Of a DNA stretch of 64,000 nt, positions 36,689-44,763 are shown piece by piece. The stretch spans positions 372,001 through 436,000 of the forward strand of contig NZ_FNHS01000001.1 of assembly GCF_900103445.1 (NCBI RefSeq), given 5' to 3'. Every line of letters starts with the position of its first letter. Positions within the stretch are counted from its first letter, which is position 1. The notes beneath the pieces were generated by a model. That model saw only the letters and a program-made list of their open reading frames with translations. It was not told the origin of the DNA and searched no databases. The translations under genes and the position numbers were made by a program. The stretch is from Methylobacterium phyllostachyos (GTDB taxonomy: Bacteria > Pseudomonadota > Alphaproteobacteria > Rhizobiales > Beijerinckiaceae).

Positions 36689-37338
36689 CGGGCGCCTCCG
36701 ATCGCCGTGGCAGGGAGAGCGGCGTAGTAAGCGGCGACGGCAGTGGCGTCGTCATCGCTTAGCCGGTCGGCGATCCCCTTCATCAGCCCAAGGGGATCGT
36801 TGCGGCGTGTCCCGGCTTTCCAGGCGGAGAGCTGCGCCGCGATATAGGCGGCCGGCTGGCCGGCCAGCGGCGGGAAGGCGGCGCCGACGCCCTGCCCAGC
36901 CGGGCCGTGGCATTGTGCGCAAGCGGGCAGTGCCTTCGTCCACTCACCAGTCTGCGCCAGCATTCGGCCGCGGTCGGATGCCGTGTCGTCTGGCTGGGGT
37001 GTCCCGTCGGGCGGCGGGGCGCGGAGCCCGGCATAAAAGACGGTCAACGCCCGCCGCTCCTCCGGTGCCAGGCCTTGGGCGATCGGACCCATTATCTCAT
37101 TGTCCCGACTGCCGTCGGCGAAGCTGTCGAGTTCGTGTGCGAGGTAGCCCTCCGCGAGGCCTGAAAGGCGGGGAAACCCGCCCTCGGCATTTCCGCCCCA
37201 GGCATCCCCGTGGCACGAGGCACAGGCCGGCACGCCGGCCTGCGTTCCGTTCCGGGCGATTTCGCCACCGTCCATGGCGTGTGCCGGGCAGACAGCAGTA
37301 CAGATCAACAGTCCGCCGAATGCGATGCGGACACTCAT
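36685..37338 (-). CDS. tsdB: Dihaem cytochrome c TsdB
   Basis: Electron acceptor for TsdA. 217 residues from ATG 37338, giving a 21-residue signal peptide; ATG 37368 is also possible. Cytochrome c4-like with two haem sites, C39-C42-H43 (ACASCHGD) and C140-C143-H144 (ACAQCHGP). Overlap with tsdA and the order tsdB-tsdA match known tsdBA operons. Electrons probably go on to a terminal oxidase; a bd-type oxidase is next door, though it takes quinol and not cytochrome c. Confidence 0.85.
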   Translation of the reverse strand: MSVRIAFGGLLICTAVCPAHAMDGGEIARNGTQAGVPACASCHGDAWGGNAEGGFPRLSGLAEGYLAHELDSFADGSRDNEIMGPIAQGLAPEERRALTVFYAGLRAPPPDGTPQPDDTASDRGRMLAQTGEWTKALPACAQCHGPAGQGVGAAFPPLAGQPAAYIAAQLSAWKAGTRRNDPLGLMKGIADRLSDDDATAVAAYYAALPATAIGGAR

Positions 37339-37452
37339 GCTCGCCGTCAGAGCCAACCTACGACTCATCGGAAGCACAGCGACGAGCGCAGAAAAGGCAA
37401 GGTGAGAAACTTTGAACGGCGGTGCACACATGCTGCCATCCTCGCCGTCCTG

Positions 37453-37469
37453 CTTAAGCCAAGCTTAAG
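37453..37469. promoter_or_regulatory. 17-bp inverted repeat upstream of tsdBA
   Basis: CTTAAGC-CAA-GCTTAAG, perfect arms of 7 bases, about 115 bases upstream of the chosen tsdB start. A candidate operator for a regulator of the tsd operon. Confidence 0.45.
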
Positions 37470-37516
37470 GCGGCTGCCCCCGCCGAACAAGGAATAGTCA
37501 CTCAGCACAACTTGAC

Positions 37517-37708
37517 CTAATCACGGCGGTGCGCTGGCACCCCGGGCCGGAAGATGCACTCCGAGAACAACGGCACGAACATTCCTCTGGTCGAACGCGC
37601 CAACTTCCGCTCGACCTTCTCCGGAAGCGCGACAGCTGCCAAACCGGCAGAGGCTTCGGCCTCGCTATGGCAAAGGTAGGACTCGGCCCAATCGCGCAAG
37701 CGTGCCAA
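37517..37708 (-). CDS. Possible small ORF between tsdB and the bd oxidase
   Basis: 63 residues starting MARLRDWAESYLCHSEAEAS, with protein-like composition and a frame that stays open further upstream. Could be a fragment of a lost gene. The interval 37369-37775 otherwise shows only the palindrome at 37453. Confidence 0.3.
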   Translation of the reverse strand: MARLRDWAESYLCHSEAEASAGLAAVALPEKVERKLARSTRGMFVPLFSECIFRPGVPAHRRD

Positions 37709-37775
37709 CCAAGGGCCGAAGCGTCCTGAGGGGTGGCGTGCAGGATCACGGTTGCAATTGACCGACCGACACCCT

Positions 37776-37874
37776 TCACACCCCCTTGAGCAGCCACCGC
37801 AGCGGCAGGGCGACGGCGGTGAGGCTAACCACGCTCGTTGCCCAGATCAGGACGAACCAGCCTAGCTTGCGCAT
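37776..37874 (-). CDS. DUF2474 small membrane protein of the bd oxidase operon
   Basis: 32 residues, one membrane helix (LGWFVLIWATSVVSLTAVAL). The ATG overlaps the cydB stop (TGATG). DUF2474 proteins sit at the end of cioAB/cydAB operons and are thought to be accessory subunits like CydX. Too short for normal gene finders. Confidence 0.8.
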   Translation of the reverse strand: MRKLGWFVLIWATSVVSLTAVALPLRWLLKGV

Positions 37875-38884
37875 CAGTGGTACCCCGCTTCCGCCGTGAC
37901 CTTGCCGCGGAACAGCCAGTACACGTAGGCCGTGTAGGCCAGGACCAAGGGCACCAGCACCGCCGCGCCGTAGAGCAGGAATGCCTGCGACTTCGGGTGC
38001 GTCGCCGCCTGCCAGATCGTGACGCTCGGCGGCACGATGTACGGCCACATGCTGATGCCGAGCCCGATATAGGACAGCAGGAAGAAACCCAGCGCGCAGA
38101 GGAAGGGCGTGACCTCCTCCCGTCGCTCCAGGGCATGGGCGAAGCGCCACGCCAGCAGCCCGACCAGGATCGGCACCGGCGCGCCGACGAACAGGCCGGG
38201 CAGGCCGAGCCAGCGGTCGCGGAAGGGCGCGCTGATCGCCAGCATCGTCGTTGAGACCACGGCGATGAGAACGAGCGTCGCCACCGCCAGGGGCTTCGCG
38301 AGGTTGTAGGCGCGGATCTGCAATTCGCCGGTGGTCTTCCCAATCAGCCAGCACGCCCCGAGCAGGCCGTAGCCCACGACGAGGGCGATCCCGGTCAGCA
38401 CCGAGAACGGCGTCAGCCAGTCCCACCAGCCGCCCGCATAGGCGCGGCCGTCGATCCTGATGCCCTGGACGAAGGCCCCCAGCGCGATGCCCTGGAAGAA
38501 GGCGGCGACGTAGCTGCCCCAGGAGAAGGCCCGGTCCCACCAGAGCTGCCCGCGCGGCGTCGCCATGCGGAAGCGCATCTCGAAGGCCACGCCCCGGAAC
38601 ACCAGGGCGAGCAGCATCAGGATCAGCGGCATGTACAACGCCGGCAGGATCGTGGCGTAGGCCAGCGGAAACACCGCGAAGAGCCCGCCGCCGCCCAGCA
38701 CCAGCCAAGTCTCGTTGCCGTCCCAGACGGGGGCGACGGAGTTCACCATCACGTCCCGCTCGGCCTTGCCGCGCACCGCCGGGAACAGGATGCCGAGGCC
38801 GAGGTCGAAACCGTCCATCGCCACGTAGAGGAACACGGCGGTGGCGATGAGGATCGCCCAGATGAGGGTGAGATCGAGGTCCAT
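37874..38884 (-). CDS. cydB: bd-type (CioB) quinol oxidase subunit II
   Basis: 336 residues, multiple membrane helices, starting MDLDLTLIWAILIATAVFLY with the conserved MDGFDLGLGILFP near the N-terminus. Partner of subunit I. Transfers quinol electrons to oxygen without proton pumping. Gap of 12 bases to cydA upstream and coupled DUF2474 downstream. Confidence 0.95.
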   Translation of the reverse strand: MDLDLTLIWAILIATAVFLYVAMDGFDLGLGILFPAVRGKAERDVMVNSVAPVWDGNETWLVLGGGGLFAVFPLAYATILPALYMPLILMLLALVFRGVAFEMRFRMATPRGQLWWDRAFSWGSYVAAFFQGIALGAFVQGIRIDGRAYAGGWWDWLTPFSVLTGIALVVGYGLLGACWLIGKTTGELQIRAYNLAKPLAVATLVLIAVVSTTMLAISAPFRDRWLGLPGLFVGAPVPILVGLLAWRFAHALERREEVTPFLCALGFFLLSYIGLGISMWPYIVPPSVTIWQAATHPKSQAFLLYGAAVLVPLVLAYTAYVYWLFRGKVTAEAGYH

Positions 38885-38896
38885 CGCGGGCTCTCC

Positions 38897-40321
38897 TCAC
38901 TCGGCCGGCTGCAGGTGCGCGTCCCCCGCCAGGGCGGGCGCCGGGGTGATGCCCGCCGTGCGCACCGGCTGGCCGACGGGCGGGCCAGATTCGTGCGGGC
39001 GCGGCGTCTGGTTGAACAGGTGGAACAGGTACCAGATGCCCGCCCCGAACACCGCGAAGTACACCACCGCGAAGGCCGCCAGCGAGGCCGCCACGGCGGG
39101 CGCGGCGATGGGCGAGACGCTGTCGGCCGTGCGCAGCAGGCCGTAGACCGGGAAGGGCTGGCGGCCGGATTCCGTCACCACCCAGCCCGCCGTCACGGCG
39201 ATCAGGCCGGACGGCCCCATCGCCACGGCGCAGCGGTGCAGCCAGGGCGTCTCGAACAGGCGGCCCTTGTACCGCAGGACGAGGGACCACAGGCCGAGGC
39301 CGATCATCAGCATTCCGAGCCCAACCATCACCCGGAAGGCCCAAAACACCAGCGGCAGGTTGGTCGGCCACGTGTCGCGCGGCAGGTCCTTCAGGCCGGT
39401 GACCTTCGCGTTCAGATCGTGCGCGAGATAGAGGCTCGCGAGGCCCGGAATGCCGATCTCGTACTTCGTCTCGGCGGCCTGCGCGTCCGGCCAGCCGAAC
39501 AGGATCGAGGGCGCGCGGGTGACGCTGTCGAAGTGGCCCTCCATCGCCGCCACCTTGGCGGGCTGGTAGTGGTAGGTGTTGCCGCCGTGCAGGTCGCCGA
39601 GCACCAGTTGCACCGGGGCGACGATCGCCGCCATCCACATCGCCATGGAGAACATCAGCCGGGCGCGGGGATTGGTCCGGTCGCGCAGCAGGTGCCACGC
39701 GCCGACCGCGCCGACGATCATCGCCGTCGTCAGGTAGGCCGCCGTCACGGTGTGGGCGAAGCGGTAGGGGAAGGACGGGTTGAAGATCAAAGCCGTCCAG
39801 CTCTCCGGCACGAACCGGCCGTCACCGTCGAGCGAGTAGCCCGCGGGCGTCTGCATCCACGAGTTGGCCGAGAGGATCCAGAAGGCCGAGAGCAGCGTGC
39901 CGCCCGCGACGAGGCAGGTCGCCAGGAAGTGCAAGCGGGGGTCCACCCGCTCCATGCCGAACAGCATGACCCCGAGGAAGCCCGCCTCCAGGAAGAAGGC
40001 GGTCAGCACCTCGTAGCCGAGCAGCGGCCCGAGCACGGGAGCGGTCTTGTCCGAGAAGACCGACCAGTTGGTGCCGAACTGGTAGCTCATCACCAGCCCC
40101 GACACGACGCCCATGGCGAAGGCTACGGCGAAGACCTTCAGCCAGTAGCGGTAGGTGTCAAGATAGACTGGCTTGTCGGTGGCGAGCCAGAAGGCTTCCA
40201 GCACCGCGAGATAGCTCGCCAGCCCGATGGTGAAAGCCGGGAACAGGAAGTGCCAGACGACCGTGAAGGCGAACTGACTGCGGGCGAGGTCGAGCGCGCT
40301 CGGGAGATGGTTGGCCAGCAT
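38897..40321 (-). CDS. cydA: bd-type (CioA) quinol oxidase subunit I
   Basis: 474 residues, polytopic. N-terminal RSQFAFTVVWHFLFPAFTIG contains the haem-binding histidine, and the periplasmic Q loop is short, as in cyanide-insensitive CioA-type enzymes. bd oxidases are known to tolerate sulfide, which poisons haem-copper oxidases. The location between thiosulfate dehydrogenase and sulfide:quinone oxidoreductase genes fits respiration during sulfide oxidation. Transcribed from a promoter in 40322-40550, divergent from the peroxiredoxin gene. Confidence 0.95.
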   Translation of the reverse strand: MLANHLPSALDLARSQFAFTVVWHFLFPAFTIGLASYLAVLEAFWLATDKPVYLDTYRYWLKVFAVAFAMGVVSGLVMSYQFGTNWSVFSDKTAPVLGPLLGYEVLTAFFLEAGFLGVMLFGMERVDPRLHFLATCLVAGGTLLSAFWILSANSWMQTPAGYSLDGDGRFVPESWTALIFNPSFPYRFAHTVTAAYLTTAMIVGAVGAWHLLRDRTNPRARLMFSMAMWMAAIVAPVQLVLGDLHGGNTYHYQPAKVAAMEGHFDSVTRAPSILFGWPDAQAAETKYEIGIPGLASLYLAHDLNAKVTGLKDLPRDTWPTNLPLVFWAFRVMVGLGMLMIGLGLWSLVLRYKGRLFETPWLHRCAVAMGPSGLIAVTAGWVVTESGRQPFPVYGLLRTADSVSPIAAPAVAASLAAFAVVYFAVFGAGIWYLFHLFNQTPRPHESGPPVGQPVRTAGITPAPALAGDAHLQPAE

Positions 40322-40444
40322 CCGTGGGCCCTGCCTTTGGCGGGAATGGGGACATCCGGGAGGCCCGCCATGGACCGTACCGAACCAAGCATGCCGCCGG
40401 AACGTCGCCCCGCCTTCATATGCCGCAGCTCGGGCGTGTCAATA

Positions 40445-40482
40445 CAAATTTATGATGCGAAGACCTACTCGATATGAATTTG
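40445..40482. promoter_or_regulatory. A+T-rich inverted repeat in the cydA/peroxiredoxin divergent region
   Basis: CAAATTTAT (40445-40453) and ATGAATTTG (40474-40482) are an 8-of-9 inverted repeat with 20 bases between. It lies between two divergent operons, one encoding an ArsR-type repressor, and is a candidate operator for it. Confidence 0.45.
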
Positions 40483-40550
40483 CATATTGACCGGCATCGT
40501 AGCGAGGTCCACGGTGCTAACGACACTGTTTAAACGACGAGCGTTGTTCC

Positions 40551-41210
40551 ATGAGTATCGAAACCGACACCGATCCGCCCGTGCCGCCGCCCGCCTGCCC
40601 GCCGATCATCGGCGACGTCGCCCCGAACTTTCGCGCGCGGACGACGATGGGCCCGCGGACGCTCGCCTCGTATCGCGGACGCTGGCTGGTGTTCTTCTCC
40701 CACCCGGCCGACTTCACCCCCGTCTGCACCAGCGAGTTCGTCGCGTTCGCCCAGGCCTACGAGGCCTTTCGGGACATCGACTGCGACCTGCTCGCCCTGT
40801 CCGTCGACAGCCTTTCCTCCCACCTGGCCTGGAAGCACAGCATCGAGCAGCGTTTCGGCGTGCGGGTGCCATTCCCTATCGTCGAAGATCCCGCCATGGG
40901 CATTGCCCGGGCCTACGGCATGCTGCCGGCTGGCTCGACGTCGAGCGCCACCGTCCGGACCACGTTCGTCATCGATCCTGAAGGCATCGTGCGGGCGCTG
41001 GTCGCCTACCCGCTGACGGTGGGCCGCAGCATCGCCGAGATCCTTCGGCTGGTGCAGGCGCTCCAAGCCTGCGACGCATCGGACGTCTCGACGCCGGAGG
41101 GATGGCGACCCGGCGACCAGGTGCTCGTGAACCCGCCTCTGACGAGCGACGAGGTCGCCCAGCCAGGCGCTGCGGGGCAGGACTGGTACTATCGCTTGGG
41201 AAGCCTGTGA
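40551..41210 (+). CDS. 1-Cys (Prx6-type) peroxiredoxin
   Basis: 219 residues. Peroxidatic C59 is in HPADFTPVCTSEF, the Prx active-site motif; the long C-terminal domain and the C-terminal DWYYRLGSL are of the Prx6/AhpC-like 1-Cys group. Reduces hydroperoxides. The stop overlaps the start of an ArsR gene. Paired with the divergent bd oxidase genes and close to sulfide genes; it may remove peroxide formed during sulfide metabolism (inference). Confidence 0.87.
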   Translation: MSIETDTDPPVPPPACPPIIGDVAPNFRARTTMGPRTLASYRGRWLVFFSHPADFTPVCTSEFVAFAQAYEAFRDIDCDLLALSVDSLSSHLAWKHSIEQRFGVRVPFPIVEDPAMGIARAYGMLPAGSTSSATVRTTFVIDPEGIVRALVAYPLTVGRSIAEILRLVQALQACDASDVSTPEGWRPGDQVLVNPPLTSDEVAQPGAAGQDWYYRLGSL

Positions 41211-41596
41211 TGGCCTCCGGCACGGACGAGGCGACGGCGATCCTGATCGCCGACCTGCTCAAGGTCGCCGCCAACCCGAACCGGCTGCGCATCCTGTATC
41301 TCCTGGCGGAGGGAGAGCGATCCGTCTCTGAGATCGAGCAGCAGCTCGGCATCCGCCAACCAACGCTGTCGCAGCAGCTCGGGGAGCTGCGCAACGCTGA
41401 GGTCGTGGCCACGCGGCGCGAGCACAAGGTGGTGTTCTACAGCCTGAGCGACGCCCGCATGCAGGCCCTCCTCGACGCGTTCGACGACATCCTGATCGCG
41501 GGCCGACTGCGGAGAAGCTTGCCCGCGCGAAGCCCCGATGCGCGAGCGCGGGCGCTCGGCCAAGCGGCGATGTTTGGTCAGGTCGGAGAACCTTGA
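41210..41596 (+). CDS. ArsR-family repressor without cysteines
   Basis: 128 residues from ATG 41210, overlapping the peroxiredoxin stop (TGATG). Winged HTH with VAANPNRLRILYLLAEGERS and IRQPTLSQQLGELR. The positions occupied by the two sensor cysteines in BigR/SqrR relatives are not cysteine, and the protein has no cysteine at all. It cannot therefore sense persulfide by the usual disulfide or polysulfide switch and may respond to another ligand. The promoter IR at 40445-40482 is its most likely target. Confidence 0.85.
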   Translation: MASGTDEATAILIADLLKVAANPNRLRILYLLAEGERSVSEIEQQLGIRQPTLSQQLGELRNAEVVATRREHKVVFYSLSDARMQALLDAFDDILIAGRLRRSLPARSPDARARALGQAAMFGQVGEP

Positions 41597-41762
41597 CGGG
41601 CGCTGTCGCTCCGTTCCTCGCGCCGCTCGCCGGCGCTGGCGCGCCGCTCCGAACACGTGCCTCACGGTCCGGAACCCTAGCTGTCGGCTGAGGGCATGCG
41701 ATTGAGCCCGCATCGTCGACGCACAGCGAGCGGCGCCGGGACAAAGCCGGCGTCGCTTAGCT

Positions 41763-43439
41763 TCAGGCGGCTGCCTTCTCCGGCTTAGCCATCCATTCGC
41801 GTCCCTTGAGCATGGCCTTCCAGTAGATTGGAGGCAGCATCCGCTCCTTCAGGAGCCATGCGAGGTGGCTCGGCTTCGTCCCGTCGATCAGCCATGCGGG
41901 GAAGCTCGGCATGAGCTTGCCGCCGTAGCCGAACTCCGCGAGCAGGATCTTACCTCGCTCGACCGTGAGCGGACACGAGCCGTAGCCGTCGTAGGCGACC
42001 TCGGCCCCGCGCAGGTGGCCCATCTCGACGAGGAGGTTGTGGGCCACCACGGGCGCCTGCTTGCGCGCGGCGGCGGCGGTCTTGGCGTTGGGCGCGTTGC
42101 AGGCGTCGCCGAGCGCGTAGACCTCGGGGAAGCGACGGTGTCGCAGGCTCCCGGGGTCCACATCGACCCAGCCGGCGGCATCGGCCAGGGGCGAGACGCG
42201 GACGAAGTCGGGCGCCTGCTGCGGCGGGACGACGTGGATCATGTCGAAGCCGGTCTCAACCGTCTCGCTGCCGCCCTCCTCCGTCTTGCGCGAGAACCAC
42301 GCGCGCCGGGCCGGACCGTCGATCCGGGTCAGGGTGTGATTGAAATTCAGGTTCGCGTCGTAGCGCTTCACGTAATTCATCAGGGCCGGGACGTATTCCT
42401 TCACGCCGAACAGGACTGGACCGGCATTGTAGAGCTCGACCGCGATGTCCCCGAGCCGCCCCTGCCGCAGCCAGTGGTCGGCGGAAAGGTACATCGCCTT
42501 CTGCGGGGCGCCGGCGCACTTGATCGGCATCGGCGGCTGCGTGAAGACGGCGCGGCCCGCCCGCAGGTTCCGCACGAGGTCCCAGGTGTAGGGGGCGAGG
42601 TCGTAGCGGTAGTTCGAGGTGACCCCGTTCCGCCCGAGGGTTTCGGCGAGCCCCTCGATGCCGGCCCAGTTCAGCTTGAGGCCGGGCGCGACCACGAGGC
42701 GGTCGTAGCGCACCACCCGGCACCCTTCCAAGATTACCGCCTTGCGCTCGGGCTCGAAGGCCGCAACCGCCGCCTTGATCCAGCGCACGCCGTTCGGGAT
42801 CAGGGAAGCCATGGTCCTGGCCGTGGCGGCGGGCTCGAACACTCCGCCGCCGACCATCGTCCAGCCCGGCTGGTAATAGTGCACGTCCGCCGGATCGATG
42901 ACGGCGATGTCGAGGTCGGGTTTGCGCGCCTTCAGGCTCGCCGCGACGGCGATGCCGCCGGCCCCGCCGCCGACGACGACCACACTGTGGAACTGGTCGG
43001 CGTGCTCAGTAGGAACCCGGCCGCCTGCCGCGATGCGCCGGACGACGCCGCTCAGATCGTATCCGGCCGCCTTGGTGGCAGCCAGGATGTCCGGAAGCGG
43101 CCGCGCAGCTGCCGCCTCGCCGAGCGCCCACAGCGTCGCGGAGCGGGTCCCGGTGCGGCAGAAGGCGAGCACCGGCTTCGGCAGGGCCGCGAGCTCGCCG
43201 CGGAAGGCCATCATATCCCCATCCGTCACCTTGCCCGACGTGACGGGTAGGTACCGCGCCTCCAGGCCGGCCGCACGCGCGGCGGCCTCCAACTCCGAGA
43301 AGCCCGGCTGGTCGCCGCCCTCGCCATCGGGGCGGTTGCAGATCACCGCCCGGAAGCCCGACTCGGCCGCCGCCGCGAGATCGGAGGGAGCGAGCTGACC
43401 CGTCACCGACAGGTCCGGGGAGAGGCGTTTGACGTCCAT
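41763..43439 (-). CDS. Phosphatase-like domain fused to type II sulfide:quinone oxidoreductase
   Basis: 558 residues. Residues 1-110 are a DSP/TIGR01244-type domain with C94 in LAFCRTGTRSATLW. From about 150 an FAD domain follows (VVVVGGGAGGIAVAASL at 153-169), with QPGWTMVGGG and PIKCAGAPQKAMYLS, typical of type II (SQOR-like) SQR. SQR oxidises sulfide to persulfide and passes electrons to quinone at the membrane. Fusions with this phosphatase-like domain occur in other alphaproteobacteria. The neighbour TauE and dioxygenase genes are divergent. Confidence 0.9.
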   Translation of the reverse strand: MDVKRLSPDLSVTGQLAPSDLAAAAESGFRAVICNRPDGEGGDQPGFSELEAAARAAGLEARYLPVTSGKVTDGDMMAFRGELAALPKPVLAFCRTGTRSATLWALGEAAAARPLPDILAATKAAGYDLSGVVRRIAAGGRVPTEHADQFHSVVVVGGGAGGIAVAASLKARKPDLDIAVIDPADVHYYQPGWTMVGGGVFEPAATARTMASLIPNGVRWIKAAVAAFEPERKAVILEGCRVVRYDRLVVAPGLKLNWAGIEGLAETLGRNGVTSNYRYDLAPYTWDLVRNLRAGRAVFTQPPMPIKCAGAPQKAMYLSADHWLRQGRLGDIAVELYNAGPVLFGVKEYVPALMNYVKRYDANLNFNHTLTRIDGPARRAWFSRKTEEGGSETVETGFDMIHVVPPQQAPDFVRVSPLADAAGWVDVDPGSLRHRRFPEVYALGDACNAPNAKTAAAARKQAPVVAHNLLVEMGHLRGAEVAYDGYGSCPLTVERGKILLAEFGYGGKLMPSFPAWLIDGTKPSHLAWLLKERMLPPIYWKAMLKGREWMAKPEKAAA

Positions 43440-43459
43440 GGCTGGATCCTCATCTGATA

Positions 43460-43492
43460 GATTTATATTATGAGTTGCGATTTCTATAAATC
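43460..43492. promoter_or_regulatory. A+T-rich inverted repeat between SQR fusion and tauE
   Basis: GATTTATA (43460-43467) and TATAAATC (43485-43492) pair perfectly, within an A+T-rich stretch that also has TAGA/TCTA arms. It lies in the divergent promoter region, so is a candidate ArsR/BigR-type operator. Similar TAGA/TCTA arms occur at 62485-62519. Confidence 0.45.
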
Positions 43493-43653
43493 ATACGTTG
43501 ACGTCCACTGCAAGAAGGTCCATCAGTGACGAAAGCGACGGTCTTTCATTTTGTTTTTTTATTAAATGAATGACAGTCGAGATCGGGGCTTGCCGGCCGC
43601 CGACCGGCTCGACCGGTCGTCGACAAGGCCCCTGGACGCGGAGGTCACCGCCG

Positions 43654-44439
43654 ATGAATGCGCTTCCCGCCATCCTGTCCGGCTCAGGGGTCGGCTTCAC
43701 GCTCGGACTCATCGGCGGCGGCGGCTCGATCCTGGCGACGCCGCTTCTGCTGTACGTGGTCGGCATGGCCCAGCCGCACCTCGCCATTGGAACCGGCGCG
43801 CTGGCGGTCGCGGCCAACGCGTTCCTGACCCTCGTCGGGCACGCCAGGTCCGGCAACGTGCGTTGGCGCTGCGCCGTCGTGTTCGCCGGAGTCGGCATCC
43901 TTGGCGCCCTCGTCGGCTCGACGTTCGGCAAGGCGGTCGACGGCCAGCGCCTGCTCTTCCTCTTCGCGATGCTGATGGTCGTCGTGGGCATCCACATGCT
44001 GCGGGGTCGCAAGGTTCAGAGTGGAACCTCGGAGCCTGTCGGATGCGGTCCGGTACCGAGTTGGAAGGTCGTGGCCGTCGCCTTCGCGGTCGGGGTCCTG
44101 TCGGGCTTCTTCGGGATCGGCGGCGGGTTCCTGATCGTGCCGGGCCTCGTCTTCGCCACCGGCATGCCGCTGATCACTGCGGTCGGCACCTCGCTGCTCG
44201 CCGTTGGTGCCTTCGGCCTCGCCACAGCAACGAATTACGCCCTGTCCGGAATGGTCGATTGGGCCGTCGCCGGGGAATTCATCGCCGGCGGCCTCGTCGG
44301 CGGTTTCTTGGGTATGCGGCTGGCCAACCGGCTCTCTGGCTACAAGGGCGCGCTCAACACGGTATTCGCCACCGTCATCTTCGGTGTCGCCGGCTACATG
44401 CTCTACCGCAACGCCGGCGCTTTCGCCGCGACGCCTTGA
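43654..44439 (+). CDS. TauE/SafE-family membrane transporter
   Basis: 261 residues from ATG 43654, about eight membrane helices. GFTLGLIGGGGSILATPLL and the repeat SGFFGIGGGFLIVPGLV are the family's duplicated motifs. Members export sulfite, sulfoacetate or similar anions. First of a sulfur operon (TauE, DUF2892, persulfide dioxygenase, YeeE/YedE), probably moving sulfite or thiosulfate. Confidence 0.85.
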   Translation: MNALPAILSGSGVGFTLGLIGGGGSILATPLLLYVVGMAQPHLAIGTGALAVAANAFLTLVGHARSGNVRWRCAVVFAGVGILGALVGSTFGKAVDGQRLLFLFAMLMVVVGIHMLRGRKVQSGTSEPVGCGPVPSWKVVAVAFAVGVLSGFFGIGGGFLIVPGLVFATGMPLITAVGTSLLAVGAFGLATATNYALSGMVDWAVAGEFIAGGLVGGFLGMRLANRLSGYKGALNTVFATVIFGVAGYMLYRNAGAFAATP

Positions 44440-44513
44440 CCGTCGCCGAGGCGGGCGCCCGGTGCCGCACCCGCTTCGGTGACCACCGGACGGCACCTTT
44501 CAGGAAAACCGCC

Positions 44514-44726
44514 ATGACCCCCAATGTCGGTAGCATCGATCGCATCCTGCGCCTCGTCGTCGGCCTTCTGATCGCAGGCCTGGGCTACACGATGCTCGCC
44601 GGAGTCTGGGCCCTTGCCGCCGTCGGCATCGGCGCCGTGATGGCGTTGACCGCCCTCGTCGGGTTCTGCCCAGCCTACACGATCCTAGGGATCAACACCT
44701 GCCGACGCCGGCTTCCCGGCGCGTGA
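44514..44726 (+). CDS. DUF2892 (YgaP-type) small membrane protein
   Basis: 70 residues from ATG 44514 with CAGGAAAACC upstream. Begins MTPNVGSIDRILRLVVGLLI and has two membrane helices, a classic DUF2892 unit often fused to rhodanese as in YgaP. A cysteine lies in FCPAYTILGINTC. It stands alone here but sits between sulfur genes, so a role near sulfane transfer at the membrane is likely. Confidence 0.85.
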   Translation: MTPNVGSIDRILRLVVGLLIAGLGYTMLAGVWALAAVGIGAVMALTALVGFCPAYTILGINTCRRRLPGA

Positions 44727-44763
44727 CCCCACCCGTCCAAGGACGACCGACAGGAGACAAGCA

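Noticed and set aside
37776..39698. A 640-codon minus-strand frame overlapping cydA and cydB
   Set aside because: Only its last 32 codons (DUF2474) are coding; the rest is a shadow of cydAB in another frame.
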